In this document: one piece after another, positions 35,307-43,393 of the stretch
Layout of the letters: every line of letters begins with the position of its first letter
How positions within the stretch are numbered: the stretch's first letter is position 1
DNA from: Xylanimonas cellulosilytica
GTDB lineage: Bacteria; Actinomycetota; Actinomycetes; Actinomycetales; Actinomycetaceae
Length of the DNA stretch: 50,552 nt
Reading direction: 5' to 3'
Assembly (NCBI GenBank): GCA_001072465.1
Contig: JVKM01000060.1
Location: forward strand, 1 to 50,552
Notes under the pieces: generated by a model
Databases searched by the model: none
The model's input: the letters and a program-made list of their open reading frames with translations, nothing else
Told to the model about the DNA's origin: nothing
Program-made: the position numbers and the translations under genes

Positions 35307-35529
35307 GGCTCTCCTCGGGTCTGAAGGGAGTCCGGGCGCGGGCGTGCGCCGGACATTCTTTAACACGGAGGCTACCAATTGAAATGACATAACCCACAAG
35401 AACGCATTGGGACGTGCATCACCCTTGTGAACACTAGGAAAAGTTCTTTCGCCACGAACGTCCCTCCCGAGGACACACAAGCAATTAACCGCTGTTAGAA
35501 AACATCGGCGTCACGAAATTAGTGGGAGG
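35307..35529 (-). promoter_or_regulatory. narK upstream region (nar operon promoter)
   Basis: 223 bases, AT-rich for this genome, between moaA and narK. The nar promoter must lie here. No convincing FNR box (TTGAT-n4-ATCAA) or CRP-type box was found. A dyad TTAACcgctGTTAG is at about 35488-35501. Exact elements are not assigned. Confidence 0.4.
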
Positions 35530-36594
35530 TTACCCACCAATACGGCTCATGGTGCGCGATGCGCGAGCAAAAGTGTCGATATTGAGCCCGTGCGCGGCCG
35601 GCTTCGCCCACATCGCGTCGGCCCATCGGGCGGCGATCTGCGCATCGTCCCCGCCACCGCGCAGCAGGTCGCGCAGCGAGGTCTCCTCGGTGGAGAACAG
35701 GCACGAACGCACCATGCCGTCCGAGGTCAGGCGGGTGCGGTCGCACGCGCTGCAGAAGGGGTCGGACACGGAGGCGATAACTCCGAGGCGCTTCGTCGGG
35801 TCACCGTCCACAATCCAGCGCCCCGCCGGCGAGTGCGGATCCTCGCGGGGCGCGGGGGTCAGCGTGTGGCGGGTGCTCATGATGTGCAGGATCTCGTCGG
35901 CCGTCATGATGTTCTGGCGATCCCACGTGTCCGGCGGGCCGATCGGCATCTGCTCAATAACGCGCAGCTCGATGCCCCGGTCCAGGCAGTAGTCGACCAG
36001 GTCGGGCAGGTCGGCCTCGTTCATGCCGCGCAGCACGAGGGCGTTGACCTTGATCGGGCTCAGGCCCGCGCGGGCGGCGGCCTCGATGCCCTCCAGGACG
36101 TCGCCGAGGCGGTCGCGGCGGGTGATCGCCGCGAAGTGCTCGGGGTCCAGAGAATCAAGCGAAATGTTGACGCGGTTCAGGCCAGCGTCCTTCAGGCCCT
36201 GGGCGCGCTTGGCCAGGCCGAGCGCGTTCGTCGTGAGGGCCAGATCGAGGGGGTTTCCCTCGTCGGTGCGCAGGTGGGAGCATGCTTCGATGATCCCCTC
36301 GAGACCTCGGCGCAGGAGGGGTTCCCCGCCGGTGAAGCGGACCTGGCGGATCCCGAGCCGCTCGACGCCAACGCGCACGAGGCGCACAACCTCGTCGTCC
36401 GTCAGGGTTTCCTCGGTGGGCAGCCAGTCCAGGCCTTCGGGGGGCATGCAGTAGGAACAGCGCAGGTTGCAGCGGTCGGTGAGCGACACGCGCAGGTCGC
36501 GGGCCACCCGCCCGAAGGTGTCGACGAGCCGCAGCGGCGCGTCACACGCAGCTGCATCTGCCGCCTGAGGGGCGGAAACGAACTCGACTGACAT
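35530..36594 (-). CDS. moaA: GTP 3',8-cyclase MoaA
   Basis: A 354-residue radical-SAM enzyme that starts cofactor synthesis by rearranging GTP. The N-terminal cluster motif is CNLRCSYC (Cys42, 46, 49), followed by FTGGEPLLRRGL. The C-terminal second cluster is in FCSACDRTRLTSDG and SCLF (three Cys), and the chain ends with the conserved Gly-Gly (MSRIGG). All catalytic Cys are intact. No ribosome site precedes ATG 36594, but TAGGGT lies exactly 6 bases upstream, fitting a leaderless mRNA. Confidence 0.96.
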   Translation of the reverse strand: MSVEFVSAPQAADAAACDAPLRLVDTFGRVARDLRVSLTDRCNLRCSYCMPPEGLDWLPTEETLTDDEVVRLVRVGVERLGIRQVRFTGGEPLLRRGLEGIIEACSHLRTDEGNPLDLALTTNALGLAKRAQGLKDAGLNRVNISLDSLDPEHFAAITRRDRLGDVLEGIEAAARAGLSPIKVNALVLRGMNEADLPDLVDYCLDRGIELRVIEQMPIGPPDTWDRQNIMTADEILHIMSTRHTLTPAPREDPHSPAGRWIVDGDPTKRLGVIASVSDPFCSACDRTRLTSDGMVRSCLFSTEETSLRDLLRGGGDDAQIAARWADAMWAKPAAHGLNIDTFARASRTMSRIGG

Positions 36595-36600
36595 GGCGCA

Positions 36601-36606
36601 ACCCTA
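36601..36606 (-). promoter_or_regulatory. Leaderless-type -10 box of moaA
   Basis: Minus-strand TAGGGT ends 6 bases before the ATG at 36594. Confidence 0.45.
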
Positions 36607-36803
36607 CCGCGATTTGCCCGGTGTTCGCCCCTCGAAAAACCGAGCACCAACGGCGACACGCGGCCCCGGCCTCGTCTCTGAGAGAAAGGAGACAGGCACC
36701 GGCACCCAATCAGCGTGGCCAAGTGAGAATTATGCAGCCACCATCCCTCCACGCGGCGCAGACTCAGGATATTGCGCCCCACGCATCACCCACGAAGGCG
36801 CAC

Positions 36804-36881
36804 GTGGGGGTTTGGCAGCACTACAAGTCCCATCACGGCGTGTCGCCGGCGTGTCGCCCCTCTAATGCTGCAATTCCCCCC
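36804..36881. repeat. 80-bp palindromic-ended repeat, copy 1
   Basis: Begins GTGGGGGTTTGGCAGCACTA and ends TAATGCTGCAATTCCCCC, near-inverted ends, with two tandem GCGTGTCGCC-type units inside. Near-identical to the copies at 37001 and 38359. Confidence 0.85.
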
Positions 36882-37000
36882 GTTGCAACCGCCACTAGAA
36901 CCTAGAAAACCGCACGAACGCGCCACAACCACCCGACACTGCCCGTACCTCACCAAGTCGCAGCCATCGAGGCACCTGATTCCGCCGACGCATCGAGCAA

Positions 37001-37078
37001 GTGGGGGTTTGGCAGCACTAGAAGTCCCATCACGGCGTGTCGCCGGCGTGTCGCGCCCCTAATGCTGCAATTCCCCCT
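37001..37078. repeat. 80-bp palindromic-ended repeat, copy 2
   Basis: Same sequence as copy 1 with a few changes. It is followed by GAAATGAGCCGCAACCGCCC (37099-37118), which also follows copy 3, so copies 2 and 3 form extended direct repeats on each side of the DUF559-type gene. Confidence 0.87.
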
Positions 37079-37255
37079 TGCAACCATGTCCGGGCCACTG
37101 AAATGAGCCGCAACCGCCCAATCCGGCCCACGCCTCATCACACCCGGCACGAACGCCGCAACCACGCCCGCACCGCGACAAGTCACATATGTGCACCATT
37201 AACAATCAAGCAAATTAGTACATCTAAAACTGCAACAGACTGAAATCTATCGCAC

Positions 37256-37261
37256 TAGAAT
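37256..37261 (+). promoter_or_regulatory. Leaderless-type -10 box of the DUF559-type gene
   Basis: TAGAAT ends 6 bases before the ATG at 37268. The 80 bases upstream are AT-rich. Confidence 0.5.
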
Positions 37262-37267
37262 TCACTC

Positions 37268-38284
37268 ATGAGCCAAGAAGTCAGGGGCAATGACGCTCCT
37301 TTCATCCTCAACGCCGTTGAACGGGCGATCATTCGCGTGCCGCGATCCAGCCACCACGGTCTCACAAAGATACCGACGGCTGTGAAAATCGCGGGCAGAA
37401 CATACCTTGATCGGTCTCTCTTGACAGACATAAACATGAGTCGGCTACCGGAGGTAGTGCTCGCCGCACGCCTCTACCACCTCGCGCACACGCACCAAAC
37501 TCTCGTTGTGACCGGACAATGTGCGCTATGGGCGCACGGCTATGGAAGCAATCCCACACTTCCACCCATCACGGTTGCCACTTCGTCCGCTATCCGCCCC
37601 ATCGTCCTGCCTGCCATAGCAATCGGCACTCACAGCTTTACTCCCATGAAGGTCAAGGCCAGGCACATCCGTCGCCTCCCTGCTATCAGTGACACACGCG
37701 GGCTCCTCATCGAGAACCTTGAATCTGCACAGATTACTGCTGCCCGCACATCATCCAACCGACGTGCTGCTTTCACGCAGATGTGCATGAACGCCCACGC
37801 CTACACACACTTCGACAACTTCCACATGAAAGCGTCACGCAACAACGAGGAGTCGTGGAAGCTCTTTCTTGAGCGCGAGCTAAAACAGCTGGGCAATCGG
37901 GCAAGAGGCCGCTCTCAAGCACAGTGGATCATCACTCACGCAGATGCCGGCTGCGCCTCCCCCGGAGAAGCGCGTGTGCTGTACGAGCTGTGTGCCGCGG
38001 ACCTGACAGGCATGCGCACACAGGTCGAGGTGCACACGAGGGGCCGTCGTTACTTCATCGATTGCGGGTTCACGGCCGAAAAAGTCGGCATCGAGTTCGA
38101 CGGGCGCGCAAAATACGGCGACGACGCCCGCAGCATCCACTCCTCACTTTCCCGCGAGCGCGAACGCCAACGCCACCTCGAAGCCGAGGGCTGGCACATC
38201 ATCCGTGTCGGCTGGCACGATCTGGAGCATCCAGACGAGCTCATTGCGCAGGTCCGCGCGGCACTCGCAGCGCGCCTGGGGTGA
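37268..38284 (+). CDS. DUF559-type protein: AbiEi-like N-terminus, Vsr-like nuclease-fold C-terminus
   Basis: A 338-residue protein of a group common in actinobacteria. The C-terminal 100 residues are DUF559-like, a PD-(D/E)XK fold related to Vsr mismatch nuclease: YFIDCGFTAEKVGIEFDG supplies Asp and the E-x-D pair, with RERQRHLEAEGWHIIRVGWHDL closing the fold. The N-terminal part (VVTGQCALWAHGYG) resembles AbiEi antitoxin-like proteins seen in this family. The substrate and role are unknown; defence or DNA repair are guesses. The GC content is lower than its neighbours and 80-bp repeats flank it on both sides, suggesting an inserted gene that splits the moa cluster. Confidence 0.72.
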   Translation: MSQEVRGNDAPFILNAVERAIIRVPRSSHHGLTKIPTAVKIAGRTYLDRSLLTDINMSRLPEVVLAARLYHLAHTHQTLVVTGQCALWAHGYGSNPTLPPITVATSSAIRPIVLPAIAIGTHSFTPMKVKARHIRRLPAISDTRGLLIENLESAQITAARTSSNRRAAFTQMCMNAHAYTHFDNFHMKASRNNEESWKLFLERELKQLGNRARGRSQAQWIITHADAGCASPGEARVLYELCAADLTGMRTQVEVHTRGRRYFIDCGFTAEKVGIEFDGRAKYGDDARSIHSSLSRERERQRHLEAEGWHIIRVGWHDLEHPDELIAQVRAALAARLG

Positions 38285-38358
38285 GACCACGACACCCGAC
38301 GAACACAGTCAGTGGCTGCATCCTCTCCGCCAGCGAGGGCTCACATCGGCAACCAAAC

Positions 38359-38436
38359 GGGGGTTCGGCAGCACTAGAAGTCCCGTCACGGCGTGTCGCC
38401 GGCGTGTCGCGTCCCTAATGCTGCAATTCCCCCCCC
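38359..38436. repeat. 80-bp palindromic-ended repeat, copy 3
   Basis: GGGGGTTCGGCAGCACTA to TAATGCTGCAATTCCCCC, then GAAATGAGCCGCAACCGCCC at 38460-38479 as after copy 2. Confidence 0.87.
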
Positions 38437-38572
38437 CGGCCTCCCATATCCAGGCCGTTGAAATGAGCCGCAACCGCCCGCCCCAGCCCGAGCCTCGTCA
38501 AAGGGGAGCAGGACGGGTGCCCCAAGAGACGCCCAACCGGCCCTCGCGCACCTCCCCGCCCCTACAGGCCTC

Positions 38573-38578
38573 TACACT
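38573..38578 (+). promoter_or_regulatory. Leaderless-type -10 box of moeA
   Basis: TACACT ends 6 bases before the ATG at 38585; no ribosome site is present. The same hexamer and spacing precede gluQRS. Confidence 0.5.
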
Positions 38579-38584
38579 GGTGGC

Positions 38585-39862
38585 ATGCACGATCCCTCCC
38601 TGTCCACCGCGCAGCATCGCGAGCTGATCGAGGCACTGGCGCTCAGCCACGTCCTCCCCCACGAGACGCTCCCCGTCGAGGAATGCCTGGGTCGCCGCCT
38701 GGCGGTCGACGTTTCCTCACTGATCCCCCTCCCGCCGTTCACGAACTCCGCGATGGACGGGTTCGCGGTGCGCCGCGAGGACCTGGAGGGCGAGGGCCCG
38801 TGGACTCTGCCCGTCGCGGGCGACATTCCGGCGGGCGACACCCGCGAGAATCGCCTCGAGCGGGGGCAGGCCTGGCGCATTATGACGGGCGCGCCGATCC
38901 CCGAAGGTGCCGACACTGTCGTGAAGGTCGAGGACACGGACCACGCGGCGGGCATCGCTCAGGCGCCCGACACCGTCGAGATCCGCGTCGCCCCGAAGCT
39001 GGGCGCGAATGTGCGCGTCGCGGGCGAGGCTCTCGAAGCTGGCTCCCCGGTCCTGGAGGCGGGCCACATCCTGGACGGGACTGCCCTCTCGGCCGCTGCC
39101 TCGGTCGGCTACGGCACCCTCACGGTTCTACCCCGCCCGCGCGTCATCGTTGTCTCGACGGGCACGGAGCTCAAGCGCGCCGGCGAGGCCCTCGAGCGCG
39201 GGCAGATTCCCGATTCGAACGGCATCCTCCTGCGCGGACTCGTCGAGGAGGCCGGCGGGCGCGTCGTCGCACACCTGCGCACGGGGGACACCCCGGCCGA
39301 GCTCCGCGCGGCCCTCGATGAGGCCCCGGAGGCCGACCTGGTTCTCACGGCCGGCGGCATTTCGGCGGGCGCCTTCGAGGTCGTGCGCCTGACGCTTGGC
39401 ACGGACGCGGGCTTCCACCACGTCGTGCAGCAGCCGGGCGGCCCGCAGGGCGTCGGCTCGACGCGGGTGGGCACGGGTGGCCGCGAAACACCGGTCATCT
39501 GCCTGCCCGGCAACCCGGTCTCGGTCTTTACGACGTTCCACATGTACGTCGCGGGCGCGCTGGCGGTCATGTCCGGCCTCGTCGCCCCGGAGCACGGCGG
39601 GACGGTCCCGAGCGGCATCATCGCCCGCGCGCACGTGGGCTGGGAATGCCCGTCCGGAAAGACGCAGTTCATCCCGCTTCGCTTCGTGGACGCACCCGGG
39701 GACGAGGCCGGGGCCCGCTGGGTGGAGCCGGTGCACCCCCTGGGGTCGAAGTCGCACCTGGTGGCCTCGCTCGCGCACGCGGAGGCGATCGGCGTGGTCG
39801 CCCCGGACGTCGAGCAGGTCGAGGCCGGCCAGGAGCTGGCGGTCGTCCCGCTCGTGGGCTGA
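38585..39862 (+). CDS. moeA: Molybdopterin molybdenumtransferase MoeA
   Basis: A 425-residue enzyme that inserts molybdate into adenylated molybdopterin. Domain order is standard: N-terminal LPVEECLGRRLAVDV and PPFTNSAMDGFAVR, a lid domain with GDIPAGDT and MTGAPIPEGADTVVKVED, the MoCF fold with VVSTGTELKRAGE, IPDSNGILL, LTAGGISAGAFEVVR (the GGxS form of the active loop, normal for MoeA) and CLPGNPVSVFTTF, then the C-terminal beta domain. moaC follows after 34 bases, so the two form an operon. Confidence 0.95.
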   Translation: MHDPSLSTAQHRELIEALALSHVLPHETLPVEECLGRRLAVDVSSLIPLPPFTNSAMDGFAVRREDLEGEGPWTLPVAGDIPAGDTRENRLERGQAWRIMTGAPIPEGADTVVKVEDTDHAAGIAQAPDTVEIRVAPKLGANVRVAGEALEAGSPVLEAGHILDGTALSAAASVGYGTLTVLPRPRVIVVSTGTELKRAGEALERGQIPDSNGILLRGLVEEAGGRVVAHLRTGDTPAELRAALDEAPEADLVLTAGGISAGAFEVVRLTLGTDAGFHHVVQQPGGPQGVGSTRVGTGGRETPVICLPGNPVSVFTTFHMYVAGALAVMSGLVAPEHGGTVPSGIIARAHVGWECPSGKTQFIPLRFVDAPGDEAGARWVEPVHPLGSKSHLVASLAHAEAIGVVAPDVEQVEAGQELAVVPLVG

Positions 39863-39896
39863 CCCCACCATAGAGAGAATTAACGAGAGGAAAACC

Positions 39897-40379
39897 GTGA
39901 AGTTTACGCATCTGAACGAGGACGGCGCCGCCTACATGGTGGACGTGACCGCGAAGAATCCGACGGTGCGCCAGGCGAGCGCCGTGTGCCGCGTGGATTG
40001 CTCGCCCGAGGTCATGCAGGCCCTGCGCGATGGCACCGTCCCAAAGGGCGACGTCCTGGCGGTGGCGCGCGTGGCCGGAATTTCAGCGGCAAAGCGCGTC
40101 CCCGAGCTGCTGCCCCTCGCACACACGATCGGCGTGCACGGCTGCGCGGTGGACCTGAGCCTGGAGGACGATCACGTGGCGATCCGTGCGACCGTGCGCA
40201 CGGCCGACCGCACGGGCGTGGAGATGGAGGCGCTGACCTCGGTGACGGTCGCGGCTCTCGCGATCGTGGACATGGTCAAGGGCGTGGACCGCAGCGCCCG
40301 CATCCGCGAGGCGAAGATCGTGGCGAAGTCGGGCGGCCGCAGCGGCGACTGGGTGCGCCCGGAGGATCCGCAGGACTGA
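39897..40379 (+). CDS. moaC: Cyclic pyranopterin monophosphate synthase MoaC
   Basis: A 160-residue enzyme that converts the MoaA product into cPMP. Motifs: FTHLNEDGAAYMVDVTAK (start), PKGDVLAVARVAGISAAKR, PLAHTIGVHGCAVDL (catalytic region with His), GVEMEALTSVTVAAL, YD-equivalent IVDMVKGVDRSARI and the final KSGGRSGDW. The start is GTG at 39897 with GAGAGGA upstream; a longer in-frame extension runs antisense-like through moeA and is not used. Ends before a clear terminator. Confidence 0.95.
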   Translation: MKFTHLNEDGAAYMVDVTAKNPTVRQASAVCRVDCSPEVMQALRDGTVPKGDVLAVARVAGISAAKRVPELLPLAHTIGVHGCAVDLSLEDDHVAIRATVRTADRTGVEMEALTSVTVAALAIVDMVKGVDRSARIREAKIVAKSGGRSGDWVRPEDPQD

Positions 40380-40403
40380 GGCCCCCTACGAAAAGACGAA
40401 GAG

Positions 40404-40436
40404 GCCGCCCGCAGCACATCTGCCGGGCGGCTTTTT
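40404..40436 (+). terminator. Terminator of moeA-moaC
   Basis: GCCGCCCG (40404-40411) pairs with CGGGCGGC (40424-40431), followed by TTTTT. It sits between convergent moaC and mogA. Confidence 0.8.
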
Positions 40437-40454
40437 CGTTGCCATCTCAGGATT

Positions 40455-40946
40455 TTAAGCGCGCGGGTGGTCGCCGCCCGCGAGCTGGTCGACGATGTGG
40501 GCGACGAGGGGGCCAATGACGGCCACCGTATCGGTAACGCCTCCGCGCGAGCCGGGCGCGTTGACGACGAGGGCTCCCTCGGGGGAACGCGCGGTCACGC
40601 CGACGAGGCCTCGCGACAGTGCGGCGGACGCGACTTTTTCCTCGCCGCGGCGGCGGATCGCGTCGGCGAGGCCGTCGATGCGGGTGACGAGAAGCGGTTC
40701 GGTGGCCTCGGGGGTGACGTCGCGGGGAGAGATGCCGGTGCCGCCGGTCGTGAAGACGAAGCGGGCGCCGTCCTCCACGGCAGCAGTGATCGCGGCGCGA
40801 ATGGCGTCGACCTCGTCGGGGACGATCACGACCGAGGCCTCAACGCCGTGATCGGCGAGGAGACGCGCGGCGAGAGGGCCGGAGAGGTCCTCGGCGAGGC
40901 CGGCAGAGCAGCGGTCCGAGACCGTGATGACGCGCGCGGGGATCAC
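40455..40946 (-). CDS. mogA: Molybdopterin adenylyltransferase MogA/MoaB (canonical)
   Basis: A 163-residue MoCF-fold enzyme that adenylates molybdopterin before Mo insertion. VITVSDRCSAG, VPDEVDAIRAAI (first catalytic Asp), FTTGGTGISPRDVTPEAT (second catalytic Asp in RD) and NAPGSRGG are all intact. The start is taken as GTG at 40946, one base after the tadA stop (TGACGTG), so it is coupled to tadA. The longer frame upstream overlaps the tadA tail and has no family similarity. It is the working partner of the degenerate paralogue at 20769. Confidence 0.88.
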   Translation of the reverse strand: MIPARVITVSDRCSAGLAEDLSGPLAARLLADHGVEASVVIVPDEVDAIRAAITAAVEDGARFVFTTGGTGISPRDVTPEATEPLLVTRIDGLADAIRRRGEEKVASAALSRGLVGVTARSPEGALVVNAPGSRGGVTDTVAVIGPLVAHIVDQLAGGDHPRA

Positions 40947-40947
40947 G

Positions 40948-42306
40948 TCAGTGACGAGCGTTGCCGCGGCGGCGGGCGGAGCGGCGCACGCGAATGCCGG
41001 AAGTGATGGGGTCGACGTCGTTGAACTGGCGCGGGGACAGCTCGTAGTCGACGCGGCGCGCGGGCTCGGGTTCGAAGGCCTGCGGGAGGGGGCGCTGCGG
41101 GCGCGCGCTCTGGCGCGAGGTGGCGCGCTGCGGGAACGCGGGCGGCGCGGGGATCGGCGCGGGCGGCTCTTCGACGGGTGCGGCCTGCACGACGGGGACC
41201 GGCGGCTCCGTGGGCGCGGGGGCGGCGACGGGCTCCGCAGCACGAGGCCGGGGCGCGCTATCGCGCAGCGGCTGGGCTACGGGACGGCCGGGCTGGGCGG
41301 GCGTGTAGAGACCTTCGGGCACGGACGCGGAGGGGCGCACGTGGACGGGGCGAATCTGGGGGACGGAGCGCGTGATGGGGCCGCGCGCAGTGCTCGGCGA
41401 GACCGCCGGCAGGACGGGGGCGGCGCTGCGGTAGGGCGGCTGCGAGACGGGGGCCGCGGTGGCGCCGGGTTCGACCGACTCGCCCACGGGGATGTCGTCA
41501 GGGTTATCGGCATTGCCGGAGACGCGCTCGGAGAAGGGGCGTCCTGCTCGACGAGGCAGGGGCGAGGCCTCGGTGCCACGGTGACTGACCCGACCGTGCT
41601 GGGGAGGCACGGGGAAGGCTCCAGAGCGGGGGTCTTCGTCGGAAGGAGCGGGAACGGCAGGAGCGGCCGGAGCCTCGGGGGTGACGAGCTGCGCGGGAAC
41701 GCCCTCATCGTGAGTGGCTTCCTCACGGGGGGCTTCCTCGCTGACCTGCTCGGGGGCCTCGTCCTCCTCGTAGGGGACGACGATGGGCGCGACCAGGTCG
41801 CTGGGCTCGTGAACGGGAGCCTGGACGACGGGCATCTCGTCGGGCGTGCGGCAGCCGAGGAAGAAGGAGCGCAGCTGCATGGCAGCCTCTTGAGCGAGGA
41901 CGCCGCCGATGACCTCGGTCGGGTGGGGCATGCGGGCGTCGCGCAGGACGTCGCGCAGGGATCCGGCGGCGCCGGCCTTGGGGTCCCAGGCGCCGAAGAC
42001 GACGCGATCAATGCGAGAGGCGAGAATCGCACCCGCACACATCGTGCAGGGCTCGAGGGTGACAATGAGCGTGCAGCCCGTCAGGCGCCAGGTACCCCTG
42101 GCGCGGCCGGCCTCACGCAGGGCGACGATTTCGGCGTGACCTGCGGGATCATGGTTAGCCTCGCGGCAGTTCCACCCGCGTCCGATGATGCGGCCGTTTT
42201 CGTCGACGACGACGGCTCCGACGGGAACATCTCCCGTTTCGCGGGCGCGGTTGGCCAGGAAGAGGGCCTTGCCCATTGCTTCGCGGTACTGCTCATTCAC
42301 GGTCAC
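40948..42306 (-). CDS. tadA: tRNA adenosine deaminase TadA with a long disordered C-terminal tail
   Basis: A 452-residue protein; ordinary TadA has about 150-170. Residues 1-155 are a complete deaminase that makes inosine-34 in tRNA-Arg: GHAEI (His57, Glu59), LEPCTMCAGAI (Cys87, Cys90), SRIDRVVFGAWDPKAGAAGS. Residues 160-452 are Pro/Ala/Glu/Arg-rich, with no recognisable fold, acidic first then basic, ending in RRSARRRGNARH. A GTG at 42306 has TAAGCT 6 bases upstream (leaderless); a GTG at 42300 has AGGAGG at ribosome-site distance. Both give the same enzyme. The tail frame is uninterrupted for 290 codons, so it is real coding sequence. Confidence 0.88.
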   Translation of the reverse strand: MTVNEQYREAMGKALFLANRARETGDVPVGAVVVDENGRIIGRGWNCREANHDPAGHAEIVALREAGRARGTWRLTGCTLIVTLEPCTMCAGAILASRIDRVVFGAWDPKAGAAGSLRDVLRDARMPHPTEVIGGVLAQEAAMQLRSFFLGCRTPDEMPVVQAPVHEPSDLVAPIVVPYEEDEAPEQVSEEAPREEATHDEGVPAQLVTPEAPAAPAVPAPSDEDPRSGAFPVPPQHGRVSHRGTEASPLPRRAGRPFSERVSGNADNPDDIPVGESVEPGATAAPVSQPPYRSAAPVLPAVSPSTARGPITRSVPQIRPVHVRPSASVPEGLYTPAQPGRPVAQPLRDSAPRPRAAEPVAAPAPTEPPVPVVQAAPVEEPPAPIPAPPAFPQRATSRQSARPQRPLPQAFEPEPARRVDYELSPRQFNDVDPITSGIRVRRSARRRGNARH

Positions 42307-42312
42307 CCTCCT

Positions 42313-42318
42313 AGCTTA
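42313..42318 (-). promoter_or_regulatory. Leaderless-type -10 box of tadA
   Basis: Minus-strand TAAGCT ends 6 bases before GTG 42306. An AGGAGG lies between, so a leadered start at GTG 42300 from a farther promoter is the alternative. Confidence 0.35.
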
Positions 42319-42501
42319 CCGGCCAAATCACTGTTGGGGTAGTTGGAGTCCACAGTGGCTCATGATGCTCGTGTGACGAATAAGTTTGACACGAGGCCCG
42401 ACACGCTGCCGATCCCGACCGCCGACCGGCGCAGCGGAAGCGCCGAGGAGACCCCGGCCTCGTCTTCAACACACTGGATGCGCGCCAACGGACGAACAAG
42501 G

Positions 42502-42507
42502 TAGCCT
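42502..42507 (+). promoter_or_regulatory. Leaderless-type -10 box of upp
   Basis: TAGCCT ends 6 bases before the ATG at 42514, with no ribosome site at normal distance. Confidence 0.4.
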
Positions 42508-42513
42508 ATAACC

Positions 42514-43152
42514 ATGCGCCTCCACGTAGCTCATCACCCCCTGATCACCCATAAGCTCACCGTCCTGCGCGATCGCGAAACGCCGTCGGCGACGTTCCGC
42601 CAGCTCGTGGACGAACTGGTCACCCTGCTCGCCTACGAGGCGACGCGCGAAGTGGCCGTCACCGAGACCCCCATCCAGACCCCGGTCGCCCCCACCGTCG
42701 GCCTCAAGCTCTCCGAGCCTCGCCCGATCGTGGTCCCCGTCCTGCGCGCAGGCCTGGGCATGCTCGAGGGCATGACCCGCATGCTGCCCACCGCCGAGGT
42801 CGGCTTCCTGGGCATGCGCCGCGACGACGACACCCTGGAGATCGAGACCTACGCGAACCGCCTGCCGGACGACCTGTCGGGCCGCCAGTGCTTCGTGCTG
42901 GACCCGATGCTGGCCACCGGCCACACCATGGTCGCGGCCACCAACTACCTCTTCGAGCGCGGCGCAAAGGACGTCACCTGCGTGTGCATCCTGGCCGCTC
43001 CGGAGGGCATCAAGACCCTTGAGGACGCGATCGGTGACCGCGCCGACGTGAACGTCGTCGTCGCCGCCGTCGATGACCACCTCAACGAGAAGTCGTACAT
43101 CGTCCCCGGCCTGGGCGACGCGGGCGACCGCCTGTACGGCATCGTCGACTGA
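42514..43152 (+). CDS. upp: Uracil phosphoribosyltransferase
   Basis: A 212-residue pyrimidine-salvage enzyme making UMP from uracil and [24 protein letters not shown] is the standard Upp start, [14 protein letters not shown] binds the substrate loop, and [12 protein letters not shown] is the PRPP-binding motif. The C-terminal DAGDRLYGI is the uracil-recognition stretch. Length is normal. Divergent from tadA, single gene with its own terminator. Confidence 0.97.
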   Translation: MRLHVAHHPLITHKLTVLRDRETPSATFRQLVDELVTLLAYEATREVAVTETPIQTPVAPTVGLKLSEPRPIVVPVLRAGLGMLEGMTRMLPTAEVGFLGMRRDDDTLEIETYANRLPDDLSGRQCFVLDPMLATGHTMVAATNYLFERGAKDVTCVCILAAPEGIKTLEDAIGDRADVNVVVAAVDDHLNEKSYIVPGLGDAGDRLYGIVD

Positions 43153-43211
43153 CGAGGCGCGCAGCCCTCGCACAATGCAGCGCCGGGGGATGCGACGCAG
43201 TTAACGCCACA

Positions 43212-43253
43212 CGAGGGGTGGGCGCGGGATGAAAGTCCCGCGCCCACCCCTCG
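43212..43253 (+). terminator. upp terminator
   Basis: A perfect 18-bp stem (43212-43229 with 43236-43253) and TGAAAG loop, then an AT stretch, 59 bases after upp. Confidence 0.85.
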
Positions 43254-43393
43254 CATTTACTCACCAATAAAGGCGCAAATTAACCACATTGGCTATTTTT
43301 AGCCCATTTTCCCTAATCACACCCTCGTGTGACCTTGAGCGCTAAGCACCCCAAGGCCTCGAAAATACCCTGCGCACGTTTCATGCTTGACAC

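Noticed and set aside
35307-35529. FNR or NarL sites at the nar promoter
   Set aside because: No TTGAT-n4-ATCAA and only weak heptamer-like matches, which are expected by chance.
39396-39896. N-terminal extension of moaC through moeA
   Set aside because: MoaC homology begins at the GTG at 39897 with a good ribosome site; the upstream frame is a shadow of moeA.
40947-41243. N-terminal extension of mogA into the tadA tail
   Set aside because: Pro/Arg/Ser-rich shadow of the tadA tail frame; MogA homology starts just after GTG 40946.
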